A DNA stretch of 64,000 bases from Pseudeuparius sepicola (taxonomy: Eukaryota > Arthropoda > Insecta > Coleoptera > Anthribidae). Shown here piece after piece: positions 42,976 to 53,474 of this stretch (the first letter of the stretch is position 1; each line of letters begins with the position of its first letter). The notes under the pieces are model-generated. The model ran no database searches. It had not been told where the DNA came from and saw only the letters and a list, made by a program, of their open reading frames with translations. The translations under genes and the position numbers were made by a program. Location: positions 54,070,560-54,134,559 of the forward strand of contig OY987301.1 of assembly GCA_963920635.1 (NCBI GenBank), written 5' to 3'.

Positions 42976-43706
42976 CAGTATTTATAATCTTATTTACCCT
43001 CAATTAAGCCATAAACCAAAAGCAGATGTGAAAATGGTTCAGGTAGCCATAAAAGATATGATTCTGGTTCTAATTTAGCCCATAACAGGTACGACAAATA
43101 CAACAAGATCATTTTTATTAGTATTATCTGTTCTCCTTTAACCGACATAAGGTATTAAATTAATTAATACTGCATTCATACAGGTCAGGTAGCAAGTTGC
43201 CAATCTACCAAAATTATCAATACTTATACCGTCTTTCGCGATTTGTGCGAAAACGGCTAATCCAAATGCCATACTATTTGATATGGTTGTAAAGCATTTT
43301 TTAAGAGCGTTCCAATGACGTATCACACATAGGGGGTTGCTATTTGAGATTATAAAGTTGGGGAGGGTGGGGGCAAGGGGGTTGGAGGGGATGAGTCGCC
43401 GACTATGTTATTTTGGTTCCCCCTCTGTATCCTGGAAACGGTTTTTAATTTTTTTAAATATCTCTTTTATTTTCTGAGATATGGGGGTGGTAAGTTTCCA
43501 AATTGTCACCCCGTATATCTGGGACAAATGATTGTATTGGAAAAGCAGTCCAGTTTATTTTAAGAGGGCCATGGTTCAAGTATATCTATACTAAATTTCT
43601 GTTCAGACACATTGACAGTCCAATAGTTTGCTCTGTTCCATAAACAGTCGATTTCCGATCTTAATTTTTTACTTTTTGAAATACGTAGATAGTATATATA
43701 GGTATC
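42976..43706. repeat. Right terminal inverted repeat of the large transposon (main part)
   Basis: Reverse complement of the left TIR. The match runs through gagtcgccgactatgttatttt and ctgagatatgggggtggtaag. The TIR continues after two inserted elements at 48316-48352. Confidence 0.8.
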
Positions 43707-44425
43707 TACAGGGTGTATCTTTGATAGGTACAGAAATTTTAAGCACGTAATCGGGGACGCCTATGAAGCCGGAAAATGCAAAAAAAAAATTTACTCGATG
43801 TTTAGAAAGTGGGGCAAATCAATCTTTATCCGTGCTTAATGAACGCCACTGGACTCTCGCTAGAAGCGCTGAGCGGGGAGGTGTTTCCTCTCCCTAGTCG
43901 ATGCAGTGGAAATACGTTAGATTGGGAGAGGGAATAACGCGACGATGCCGCATATCAGAGTGGAATAAATCTGATTGCAGAATGAGATACGAAAATTCCT
44001 GTTGGTAGGTATCCACGTTTTTTTATGATGTCATTTGCTATGCCACGAACTGTTTATTGCTTTCTTCCCGCGCTTACACAATAATTTAACAAACACGTCA
44101 ACACGTCACTTTTTGTCACTAAACCGATATTTTTACCTAAGCAGCGGAAATTTACAGAATGCGATACAAATAACTTTTACCGAGAGTTACATTATCTTTT
44201 AGAAAACCCAACAATTTTTCATTCGATGCTTTGTCATAACGATAAGTAAGCCTTTTTTTGAATAAAATAAATTTGTTGTAGCCTTTTGCGGAGTAGGTAC
44301 CTACCTACCTATTTTACAACTACTTATTTTCAGGCCGCAATTTTTTTCCTAATTGGCTAGGTTTCGGTAAACTATTAGAACAAAATATGATGCGATTTGT
44401 TCAAACTTCAAACGCCGATATGGAA

Positions 44426-45110
44426 ATTGGCAAATTACCGCGCGGTTTGACAAATTTTATTTTTTTTAACCCTTAAAACGGTCAGACAAAGAAAACTGTC
44501 TACACCCAAAGTTGGTATGCCCTTCCAAGTAGGTATGCCCTCTCTATCTGCAGTAGGTATTGGTCTCGAGAAACGGAACTGGAAAATTCTCATTGTATTG
44601 GCAAATTACCGCGCGGTTTAACAAACTTTAATTTTTTTCTACCAAAACGGACAGACAAAAAAAACCGTCTGCGCCCAAAGTCACCCTCAAGTATTCCCGC
44701 TCTATCTGCAGTATTGGTCTCGTAGAACGGAACTGTAAAACTTGGAAAATTCTCATTGTATTGGCAAATTACCGCGCGGTTTGACAAACTTAAATTTTTT
44801 TCAACCCTTAAAACTGACAGACAAAGAAAACTGTCGACGTCCAAAGTCATCCTCAAGTATGCCCTTTCTATCTGCAGTACCTATTGGTCTCGTGAAACGG
44901 AACTGGAAAACTTGCAAAATTCTCATTGTGTTGGCAAATTACTGCGCGGTTTTTTAAACTTTAATTTTTTCAACCCTTAAAACGGGCAGACAAAGAAAAG
45001 TGTTTACGTCCAAAATTACCCCCAAGTATACCCTTTCTAACAACAGTAGTGATTTTGTGAAACTGAACAGGAAAACTTGGAAAATTCTCATTTTATTGGC
45101 AATTTACTTT
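44426..45110. repeat. Minisatellite, ~163-171 bp period, four units
   Basis: The motif attggcaaattaccgcgcgg recurs at 44426, 44597, 44760, 44930 and, degenerated, 45095. Each unit also carries gacagacaaagaaaactgtc and ctatctgcagta. Short frames inside the units are repeats of one another, not genes. Confidence 0.9.
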
Positions 45111-46179
45111 TCAGAGTCAGTCTTCAGCCGTAAGCGGTAAGCGCTCCAAACATAAAACCGTTGCTGTGCCCGCGTTTCACGACGCCCGAGAAATAAAATT
45201 CCTCTTTAACCAAACCGTGGATGGCAAAAGCGTGGCTAAGTTCACACAAACTGATATACGACGTTTATTAAGAGATAGTACCTACTGGTAAAACAGCCGC
45301 TGCCTTCAAAATAACGTAGGTACTTGTTTCCCATTACGAACAACACTTTTAGTCCCAAAATGAATATGTCACATTTCGAAATACTACACACCGGTTGCAG
45401 GGAAGAATTCTGACCGGACGCGCCATACCTAGGCGTTTCCCGAACACGAACATCGGCAATGTAAAAACTAAAATCTGTTTAATTCTAGCGTCGATGGAAA
45501 TCAGTTCTAGACTAGACAGTAGACACTACACACCGACTGGCTGCGTCTGCGTCTGTGGCAGATTTATGCAATGTTGCCAGTGCCAGACTGGCAAAACGAA
45601 AAGCCGACACCTGTTATGAAAAGTCGTCAATTTGTCGTCACATGACATGGCAATTGCAATAAGTTTAAGCAAGCCATAAAACTTAAATATTCTGTGTTGA
45701 ATATCTAGAATACGATTTTTTTGGTATGTAATCTTCAGATTGAAATTAACAAATAAAAGAAACCGGTCGTTCGATTTAGTCTCCTAAATTAAAAAAATAT
45801 TTTTTTTTTCAAAAACAAATTTATAAGTAATTCTAAACAAACTAAAATATCAAAATGTAAAAATAAACTTTGCTTTTATCATACTTTTTTGTTTAAAATT
45901 TTTATTTAGCTTTATCTCTTAGTATGTTAGTATCATAGCATCATAGCCGAACTAAACATTATTGTTAGTATTATTTACCTATGTGTGGGTTAAATCTCTT
46001 GCAAGTGAATTTTAAACCTCTTCCACTCAACCGATTGTGCTGTAATTTTGCACACACTACACGGTTGGTACTAGTGACACTGACACTACAATCTAGTATA
46101 CTCAATAGTTTTGTTCCAACAATAGTTCTAAACCCTAAACCAGTTTGTTCTGGAACAAACCCAATATTGTAGTTTGTTC
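45111..46179. other. Interior of the 4.27-kb element, no gene recognised
   Basis: AT-rich with no domain-like reading frame. Confidence 0.4.
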
Positions 46180-46490
46180 AAAATGGCCGCCGCTCCAAGA
46201 TGACCAATAACCTTTTTTCTTTTATGACAACCTCGAAATATGGAAAAATGAAAAAAAAAAAAATGGAAGGGAAAAAAACGACAAAGTGAGTAACGTCATA
46301 CTAAATTCAATATGGCGGCCGCCCCTAAATAGCGGATTTCCTATTTCTTCACAACCCTTGACATGGGTATGAAATGAAAGGGTTTGACGAGTAGAAAACG
46401 ATAAGGTGATAGACGTCACACTAAATCCGATATGGGGGATGCCCCAAGATGTCGGAGGGCCCGAGATGGTGGACTAAATTTATTTACCAC
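46180..46490. repeat. Degenerate tandem repeat around AATATGGCGGCCGCCCC
   Basis: About 2.5 units of 120-130 bases. Each has a GGC/GCC-rich start (46180, 46308, 46430), then ...gaaaatgaaa...gacgag.aacgat.aggtgatagacgtca.actaaat. Confidence 0.65.
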
Positions 46491-47979
46491 CTTGTCACAT
46501 GGGAATCAAAAAAATACTAAAAAGCACAAAATAAAATAAAAAAAGCCTTTAAAAAAAAAAGCTTTTAGTCAAGCCATGTAGGTACTAAAACGAATAAAAT
46601 CAGTTTAGGTTTTCATTAAGGTAATTCAATGCCAAATTTTGAAATCAAAAAGCTGGTCGCTCAAATTGTAAAGAAAATACATACTTCGGCAAGTATGTAG
46701 GTAGCTGCTTATCAACCAACCACTGTCCAATAAAATTAATCCGTACCTAGGCACTTTCATGAAAATTTCGCGCGATAGGCTTTTTTATTTCAATTGAGAA
46801 ATTTCGCAATTTGGCATCGAATTAGGTAGGTATACCTACTTACCTTAAGGAAAACCTAAACTTATTTTTTCGTTTTAGTAGTTACCTACATCGCTTAACT
46901 AAAAGCTTGGTCTTTGAAAGGTTTTTTATTTTTTATTTTCATGATGTAGAAAATATCCCGAATAGTAAAAAGTCGCGAATAAATAGCTCATTTTTGAAAA
47001 ATCGTCGCCAGCCTTTCATGAAATGAAAAGCCCTCAGTTTGGCCACATCTCGCCATAAACGGCAACACCGAGTAGTATACGGTGGGGGAAGAGATTGCGC
47101 GGACGTGCGGCGCTTGGGTTGACAGACGCCGAACGCACTGGCTTCGAACTTCTAATTTTCGGAGCGCCCAGCTTCAATTCAAAACGTGGACGCGTATTAT
47201 ACGAACGTCGTTCTAACCGATACAGTTTTGCTGTGTTTCGTCGGAAGTGCTCTGTAAACTGTTTTCGCGACGTAGGTCTTGCACATTTTCCCAGATGGCC
47301 ATTTTTTGGACTAGCAGTGATGACCAAACTTATTGGAATCGCCGCTGCAAGTTTGGTGGGGATCCAGCTCGTCGGCGTGGTCGTCGGGCTGAGTAGGTGT
47401 ACCTACCCCGTTGGAATTAGATGATCTAATCAGTTGGAGAAAATCAAGAGGTTCCTAATGTTTGAAATCGCGGCGCTTCAAGTGTGCGGTAAAATAACGA
47501 GTGTTTTGTTAGTATTTCCGTAAGAAAGACAACGCAGTAATAGGTTCGCGGCCATCGTGTAAAAACCTCGGTAAAAACAGTGCAACTACCTATTAGTTAC
47601 CTAGTGCTTTTTGTGACTCTCGAGAGGATTTTTGGATAATAAACACAAGAAAGGAGTACGACACTCGCAAGGAAAATCATCTAGGCATCTGAAAGGTAGT
47701 TTTTTGCATGCTATTCGCTAAAAGAACCATTAAAGATTTCTGTCTGACAATGCCGCACAAGGGAATTGGGGGAGAACCGGCCCGAGTCTCAGCTGGTTCC
47801 GGCAAGGCCAAGGACGAATGGCTGTGGCGTCGAAAATAGGGGTTTTAATAGCGTTTTTAAAATAATTATTTCTGACGTTAGTATGCACTTTAGAAAAATT
47901 TTAATTGCATAGGCGTAACAAGCTCATTTTTCCCGACCTGCCCTTAAAATTTCTGTACCTATCAAAGATACACCCTGTA
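46491..47979. other. Right half of the 4.27-kb element
   Basis: A GC-rich island at 47040-47420 includes a short hydrophobic frame from the ATG at 47319 (MTKLIGIAAASLVGIQLVGV) that ends within 35 codons. It may be a captured first exon of a host gene, but the support is weak. Confidence 0.3.
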
Positions 47980-47980
47980 T

Positions 47981-48315
47981 AGTAAAATCGAGCAACTCAT
48001 ACGCCTGGCGTAAACAAGAGCACGTGAGTTGAAATATCCGCGACCTTTATTTAATTTTAATTTTACAATGGTTTACATCAAAATATTTGGGAAAATTTGG
48101 CTTAATTAAAATGGTTCAAAACATCTATAAAATTATTTGTGGCAGTGTCTAAATAGCTGAAAACAACAAGATAAAACCGCGTAACTACACTTTTGCGATC
48201 GAGTACGTCCCTGGTGCCGACTCGGGCGAAATTTTATAGCCTACCGAGCAATCGCGGATCGTCATTGAACACGTAGTTTTATTTACGCCAGGCGTACGGA
48301 TTGCTCGATTTTAGT
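47981..48315. mobile_element. 0.33-kb MITE
   Basis: Terminal inverted repeats of about 45 bases: taaaatcgagcaactcatac and its complement gtacggattgctcgatttta, both continuing through the palindrome-like cgcctggcgtaaa. It lies directly beside the end of the 4.27-kb element. Confidence 0.8.
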
Positions 48316-48369
48316 TTAAGCACATTCGAATAAAAAATATTGTATGATACAAAGAAAATAGTTATTTAT

Positions 48370-48483
48370 GTACCAAGGCACTGAAGTTCAACTCTTTATG
48401 ACTCATGTGGAATTTAGTTGCCGAGGCCTCTGGCCGAGGCAAATAAACCACATGAGTTATAAAAAAATTCAGTGCCGGGGTAC
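48370..48483. mobile_element. 114-bp near-perfect hairpin
   Basis: The left arm GTACCAAGGCACTGAA...CTCATGTGG...TTGCCGAGG is mirrored by CCGAGGCAAATAAACCACATGAG...TTCAGTGCCGGGGTAC. Almost no loop. It probably is a minimal fold-back MITE. Confidence 0.7.
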
Positions 48484-48900
48484 ATATTATATATTTTTTT
48501 AAATCGGAAAAAAAAATGTTTTATTGGGCAAGAAAATAATAATAAGGGATCACCCGTCCATGAACCGACTACGCGAGGCGTTGCTTGACTTTGACGATCG
48601 CTCTACCTAGGTCAATAATATCATAATAAATCTATTGATATTCACAGTAGTTAAGCAAAGCGGGCATCAGGACAGTGACGTCACGGCCTCGGCCGCTACG
48701 TGGTAGATGTTTATTTCCGACAGGTAAGGACTTACATTTTTGACCTCGTGACCCCGGGAGGTTATTTACCTTTTCGGACAGGTGAGGTCTTGCATTTTGA
48801 CCTGACGTGACCCCGGACGGGACTTTGACCCCGATAGGTTATTTACCTTAAGTTAAGAATTATTATGACATGTTTAGCTCCCCCTCTCTACTACTGGGTT
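48484..48900. other. Spacer with short GTGACCCCGG repeats
   Basis: No gene. Between 48710 and 48860 the motif cgacaggtaaggacttacattttgacc...gtgaccccgg recurs about three times with changes. Confidence 0.4.
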
Positions 48901-48904
48901 TGGA

Positions 48905-48938
48905 TATAAGGTGGCCCGTTCTAGCCGGAGAACTCAGT
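48905..48938 (+). promoter_or_regulatory. Core promoter with TATA and initiator
   Basis: TATAAGG at 48905 is followed 28 bases later by TCAGTT (48933-48938), an arthropod initiator match at the standard distance. An ATG follows at 48959. Confidence 0.55.
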
Positions 48939-48958
48939 TTAGTTTGAAAGCAGACAAC

Positions 48959-49033
48959 ATGGATCTACAAGCAATCAACAAGTTGACGTGCCTCAATCGG
49001 AAATCCAGCATCAAGTTGGCGGAATTACCGTAA
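48959..49033 (+). pseudogene. Short ORF behind the promoter, probably truncated
   Basis: 24 codons, MDLQAINKLTCLNRKSSIKL and AELP, then a stop. The promoter spacing makes this a likely real 5' end of a Polinton-associated gene whose remainder is lost or out of frame. An overlapping minus-strand frame (48934-49251, with YIFNGKCYGNSANLML) is an alternative that I cannot assign either. Confidence 0.35.
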
Positions 49034-49290
49034 CATTTGCCATTGAAAATATAATCAGGTGAAGACGAAATTCGCTTCTTTTCCAACATTAGGCAACACT
49101 CCGCAACACTACATGCTCCTTCAGCAACTTCTGTGAAGCTTTCTTTCGGTATTATAAAATCTGGTTTACTAAGCAAATATAATAATTTTTCACCACTACA
49201 GGAACGGTTGTACACTTTTGGAGAAGCAACTTCAATTTTAATGAAACCCATTATTACTTTACTACCGTATTAAATTTGTCTACCATATAT

Positions 49291-50010
49291 ACAGGGTGTT
49301 TCTTAATGACATGCTAATACTTAAGGGGGTTATTCTTGGGCCCATTTTAAGAAAAAAACTTCATATGAACGTATGTCGGAAACGTCCTAACTTTTGAGAT
49401 ACAGGGCGTTAAAGTTCATTTTTTTAAATTGAATTTTGGCTACATCTCCCGAAATAATCAAGCTGCTGAACTGAAATTTGGCACTGCTATGTTTTTGGGG
49501 ATGGAGAATAATCTGAAAATGTAAATTTCACCGTATCTCACAGAGGGCGCCACTTCCGATGTTTTTTGATCACGCTTTTACGCGTAACTTTTTTGAGGTT
49601 ATCTTTTTGGTCCTGCAGGTCCATCATTTTAGTGCATCTTTTCATTCTGCAACAAAGAGGTACTCTTGTTTCATAACGATTAAATCAACCGTTTGAGTTG
49701 AAATTACCAAAACGTTCTCCAAAACACCTGTTGATTCCAATATTCGAAACATAAAATTTTCACCTACCGCTTTCAAATGTTACAGATCAACTGTACATTC
49801 AAAATGATGAAAAAAATGTCAAATGGGCATTGGTCAAAACACCATTGGTTTTCTTGAAATAGAGTGTCAAAATTTTGTCAAATTCAATCCTTTCCATTTT
49901 GAAAGCGAATAATTTTTGGTACATTGTTCATAGGGATTTTTTTCTCAGTTTAAATGGTAACATGGTGAACATGGTGAACTACTTCCCAATTCTATTAGAG
50001 CAATTTTTGC
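49291..50010. mobile_element. DNA element with TACAGGGTG-type end, inserted in ATPase
   Basis: The left end at 49291 reads ACAGGGTGTTTCTTAATGAC directly after TATATAT. No matching right TIR is recognisable. The element ends where ATPase coding sequence resumes inside Walker A at about 50010, so it is probably a truncated copy. Confidence 0.5.
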
Positions 50011-50578
50011 TCTGTGGTAAACTGTGGTAAAACCAATGCCCTTCTCAGTCTTATATTCAGTGAAAATGGTCTTAAATTTGAGAATATACATGTATACAGT
50101 AAATCGCTATTCCAACCAAAATATCAACTATTACAAAACGTCTTAGAAAAGGTTGGCGATAAAATTAAATATTTTCCATTCAAAGCTAACGATGATGTTA
50201 TTGATCCGTCGGAGGCTCTGAAAAATTCTGTTTTTATTTTTGACCATGTAGCTTGCGACAAGCAAGATAAAATACGAGAATTCTATTCAATGGGTCGTCA
50301 CAAAAATATTGATGTAACATCTTTTTTAAACCTATTCAAAGATACCTAAACAGTTGATACGAGATAACTGCAACATGATTGTGCTTTTTAAGCAAGACGA
50401 TATCAATTTAAGACCTGCATATGATGAGCATGTAACTCCAGATTTAATTTATGAACAATTTAAGGACTTGTGTCATCGATGTTGGAGTGATGCTTACGGA
50501 ACATTAGTAATCGTTAAGGATTTTGGGTTGAATACCCGATGGTATAGGAGTGGTTTCGATAAGTATATAAAGCTGTAA
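50011..50578 (+). pseudogene. ATP: Packaging ATPase of Polinton block B, 5' part lost
   Basis: The frame picks up in the P-loop: only CGKTNALLSLIF is left of Walker A, and a 10-base CTGTGGTAAA duplication lies at the junction. Walker B reads NSVFIFDHVAC, with His in place of the second acidic residue. After a stop at about 50350 the frame continues with NCNMIVLFKQDDINLRPAYD and the C-terminal GTLVIVKDFG. Aligns over its length with the intact copy at 18929-19609. Confidence 0.8.
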
Positions 50579-50605
50579 GTTAGTGTCTTAAGTTAATTTG
50601 GAAAG

Positions 50606-51647
50606 ATGCCGCTAACATCGCAAGAGCAAATTGAAAATGCGCAACGCGCAAAAAAAATTAGAGAATTCACACGCTCGATTAGAAAAAAATATACTGTGTT
50701 AAAATTAGGGAGACTTGAAGAAGATGAGTCGCTCGAGAAAGTTTTTAAGCCAGTAACAAAGTCTTTAGAGAAAATGATAAAATCCAAGAATGAAAATGAT
50801 ATCAAACTAGAACCTAAAGAAGACGATGAGGATGATAATATTGATTTAGATAAACAAACAAAATTAATACAAGATGGAATTTAAGATAGAATCGACAAAA
50901 AGCTTAATGCGCTGAAGTTGAGCATTGATAAATTACAGGGATCGTTTACACGTCCCGAGAGTTATTCCCAATTCGGGAAATGTTTTTGAAGAAGAAGATG
51001 ATGATAATGATATGTTGAAATACCCTCAGGATGTTATAGACGAATACCTAGAATCTTATCCAGAAATAGTAAGACCATATATCCGTGAACACGGGGACAA
51101 GTCATCTAAAATTGATAAAATATACGGACCTGATTACGATTCTTCTCATTCAAATGGATACTGGGAAGAAAATTTATTGACTTTGATAAGCCTACAGGAG
51201 ACATACTCGTTGACGGGTTGTATCGGTTTAAGGGTACAGAAGGACTTTACAATTTAATTGTTTATGATGATCCACAGTGCAACCTTGAAGACAGAAAAAA
51301 TTATAAAAAGATTTTAACGTTAACTAGTGTCCACCTCAACTCATTGGGTAAATTAAAAGGTTCAAATCGATTTAAATATCGTGATATAATGCAGCCTCTA
51401 GTTAGAGGTTGACCAAGAAACTGAAATACCTAAACCTAAAACATGTTTACAATCGACGGCAAGTGGTACCGGCATGAACCTTACCTACAATAAAAAGCCT
51501 GTCGAATTCGTTTATTGGGATGATGTAAATGAGTTGATAGATAGATTAAGACTCCTCGTAGCCTCTAAACATGCTGGAAACACCTCTCACGATAATGAAA
51601 TTGTTGCTATTATCAATGAGTTCACAGAAGCTAATATTATTGGCTAA
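50606..51647 (+). pseudogene. DUF8207-like protein of Polinton block B
   Basis: Frame 1 (50606-50884) starts MPLTSQEQIENAQRAKKIRE and is a highly charged coiled-coil-like region. Frames 2-4 continue with PQDVIDEYLESYPEIVRPYI and RFKGTEGLYNLIVYDDPQ. The conserved end at about 51490-51647 has FVYWDDVNELIDRLRLLVAS and AGNTSHDNEIVAII. Three frameshifts. The same order relative to ATPase as in block A. Confidence 0.75.
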
Positions 51648-51688
51648 TGTAAATATAAGGGCGAGCTAAAATTATCATCATATCCACT

Positions 51689-52568
51689 ATGGGTGTCAAT
51701 AAGTTTGGACAATATTCTAATTCTAAAATTTATTCATCACATTTATCTTCATCGATCCATACGAGTAACACTATTTTCGACTTTACTCCGGCTGGTGATA
51801 TAATAATAATATAATAATAATAATAATTCTCACCCTCACAATACTCCAAACTAGGAGTACCCCAGAAGCAACCACATGCTTGTGCGGGGGAGGGGGGCAA
51901 TTACTATTATTTTGTCTTCGTTTCCATTTGCGGCTAAGGCCGACTTTTTCCCGATAGAACTAGGATAGCATTCCCTCAAGTACTACGGAAAACTCTAGAA
52001 AACCGTAATAATCCCAGTGAGTTTAGGACAATTTGTGAATCACACGGGTAAAGCTATTTAGGAGCAATACCGTGAACCCACATTTGTCCAGTGCTCTTGG
52101 CCATAGCGGTGTTTTTCTTTAAAGACATATGCATGTGCCTGCCTCGAACCGAGGTCGATCGAAGGCAGAAAAACATGCAGTCTAAAAAGTCGGCGCCGGT
52201 ACGGGCGACGCCACCGCGGCCATATAGATGTAAAGAATTTGAAGATTAGTAATCTTCAAACTCCAAACGAAAATAGTGACGCAACAAACAGACGATATGT
52301 TGATCAAACTGTTAATGAAATAAGAACCAAAATTTTCGATTATATTCACAGACAGTTACATAAAATAACTACTGCTACGGTACATGAAAATACACTTATT
52401 AAAAATTTTAAGGAAGAATTACACAGTGAAGGAAATAGACTACAATTGTGTATCGAAGAGAAAGACAAAAAGATAGTGGAACTATCGAATAAAATTGATA
52501 ATCTAAAACCATTTTACAAATATAACAATGCAAACATAGCACAGCAAAGAAAAAATTCAGTTGGTTAA
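51689..52568 (+). pseudogene. Fiber-like coiled-coil protein, split by a retroposon
   Basis: The first exon-like part (51689-51800) starts MGVNKFGQYSNSKIYSS. The second (52222-52568) starts with the motif NLQTPNENSDATNRRYVD, the pattern N-L-x-x-P-x(3)-x-D-A-x(3)-Y-V-D seen in trimeric tail-fiber-like proteins. Then comes a long amphipathic helix (KNFKEELHSEGNRLQLCIEE and KDKKIVELSNKIDNL). It could be a vertex spike or fiber, by analogy. The gap is filled by an inserted retroposon. Its end overlaps the integrase reading frame by a few bases. Confidence 0.55.
51801..52221 (-). mobile_element. Inserted short retroposon (SINE-like), minus orientation
   Basis: Starts with an (AATAAT)n run at 51801-51830, as the complement of an (ATT)n 3' tail. 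On the minus strand near 52150 it has CGGTTCGAGGCAGG, similar to a tRNA-type B box. Its head is GC-rich (ggccgcggtggcgtcg). About 420 bases. A LINE 3' end is the alternative. Confidence 0.5.
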
Positions 52569-53449
52569 AGAACTACACACACCGGCTAGAAAAAATTATT
52601 CTCGCCGACGAACTATTATCAAAGGATTAGACGATCTCTGGCAAGCTGATCTTGCGCAAATGGATCAGTATGCGACAGTTAATAAAAATTTTAAATTCAT
52701 ATTGGTAGTAATTGATTGTTTTTCAAAATACGTTTGGTGCGAACCACTGGAATCAAAGTCTGAGGAAGAGGTTACGAAAGCTTTTACAAATATTCTGAAA
52801 AGATCTCACAAACGACAACCCCGAAATCTACAAACTGACCTAGGAAGGGAATTTTACAACACGCATTTTAAGAAACTCATGAAACAATTTAATATAAATC
52901 ATTATAGTTCATTTAGCATTAAAAAAGCTGCAATTGTGGAGAGAGTTATGCGCACCCTGAAAGAGCAAATGTTCAAATATTTTAGTTTGAATGGTAAATA
53001 TAAATGGATTGATATGTTACTTTCAATTGTCGACCAATATAATATACATATGAAGCCTAAGGATGTAAATAAGAGTACCGAAAGTCATTTACTTAAAACT
53101 GTTTATAGCCACTTTAAGATTTTCAACAAACCAAAATTTAATGTGGGTGATATAGTGAGAATTAGTAAAGCTAAACATATTTGTGAAAAGGGGTTATATT
53201 CCTAACTGGACGACAGAAGTCTTTAAAATTATTAAAATACAAATAACTAATCCGGTAACATATGTACTCGAAGATGTAAGAGGAAATCCTATAAAAGGAG
53301 GATTCTATACAGAGGAATTACAAAAAACGGTAGATCCTGATATTTACTTAGTAGAGAGGGTACTACGTAGGAGGGGGGAAAAGTGTTGGTGCGCTGGCTT
53401 GGTCTAGATAAAACACACGACTCATGGATAAGCGCCACAAACGTTCAGT
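52561..53449 (+). pseudogene. INT: Polinton integrase, near full length, one frameshift
   Basis: DDE integrase with all three acids visible: LWQADLAQM, LQTDLGREFY and AAIVERVMRTLKEQM. The N-terminal part has the KELHTPARKNYSRRRTI motif before IKGLDD. After a frameshift near 53180 (ISKAKHICEKG to GYIPNWTTEVFKI) the C-terminal part continues. A second shift near 53385 leads into a chromodomain-like tail that ends RWLGLDKTHDSWI at about 53449. Chromodomains can steer integration to particular chromatin, and that role here is inferred. No ATG is seen at the front, and the frame overlaps the fiber-like gene. Confidence 0.8.
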
Positions 53450-53474
53450 GAGTTGTTGGTTGTGTAAATCAAAT

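Larger units (their letters stand above)
43707..47979. mobile_element. 4.27-kb TIR element carrying minisatellites
   Basis: TIRs of about 36 bases: TACAGGGTGTATCTTTGATA at 43707 and its complement ending at 47979, continuing through ggtacagaaattttaa. No transposase is recognisable inside. The interior holds a ~165-bp tandem array (44426-45110), a second array near 46180-46490 and a GC-rich stretch near 47030-47450. Insertion is in the right TIR of the large transposon. Confidence 0.8.
27905..48352. mobile_element. IS630/Tc1-mariner-type transposon with ~0.7-1 kb TIRs, split by nested insertions
   Basis: The left inverted repeat (27905-28940) pairs with 42976-43706 and, after two inserted elements, with 48316-48352. 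The outermost 28 bases (catacaatattttttattcg...) at about 27912 recur inverted at about 48322. The transposase lies on the minus strand in three pieces (42470-42857, about 41840-42100, 29056-29262), all in the order expected for one gene. Within the TIRs the sequence cataatatatgtgggtgataattt... matches its partner less well than the inner 500 bases, and the left arm has extra sequence at 28100-28390. Nested inside are a gypsy element, a G-rich MITE, a 4.27-kb TIR element and a 0.33-kb MITE. Confidence 0.75.

Noticed and set aside
44590..44980. Short frames 70-88 codons long within the 165-bp array
   Set aside because: They repeat each other with the unit. Products of the tandem repeat, not genes.
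47095..47424. 109-codon frame with hydrophobic C-terminus
   Set aside because: No recognisable domain, ends at once after the hydrophobic part. Mentioned as a possible captured exon only.
48934..49251. 105-codon minus-strand frame with YIFNGKCYGNSANLML
   Set aside because: Cannot be assigned to a family and overlaps the promoter-ORF unit on the plus strand. Mentioned there, not listed as a gene.
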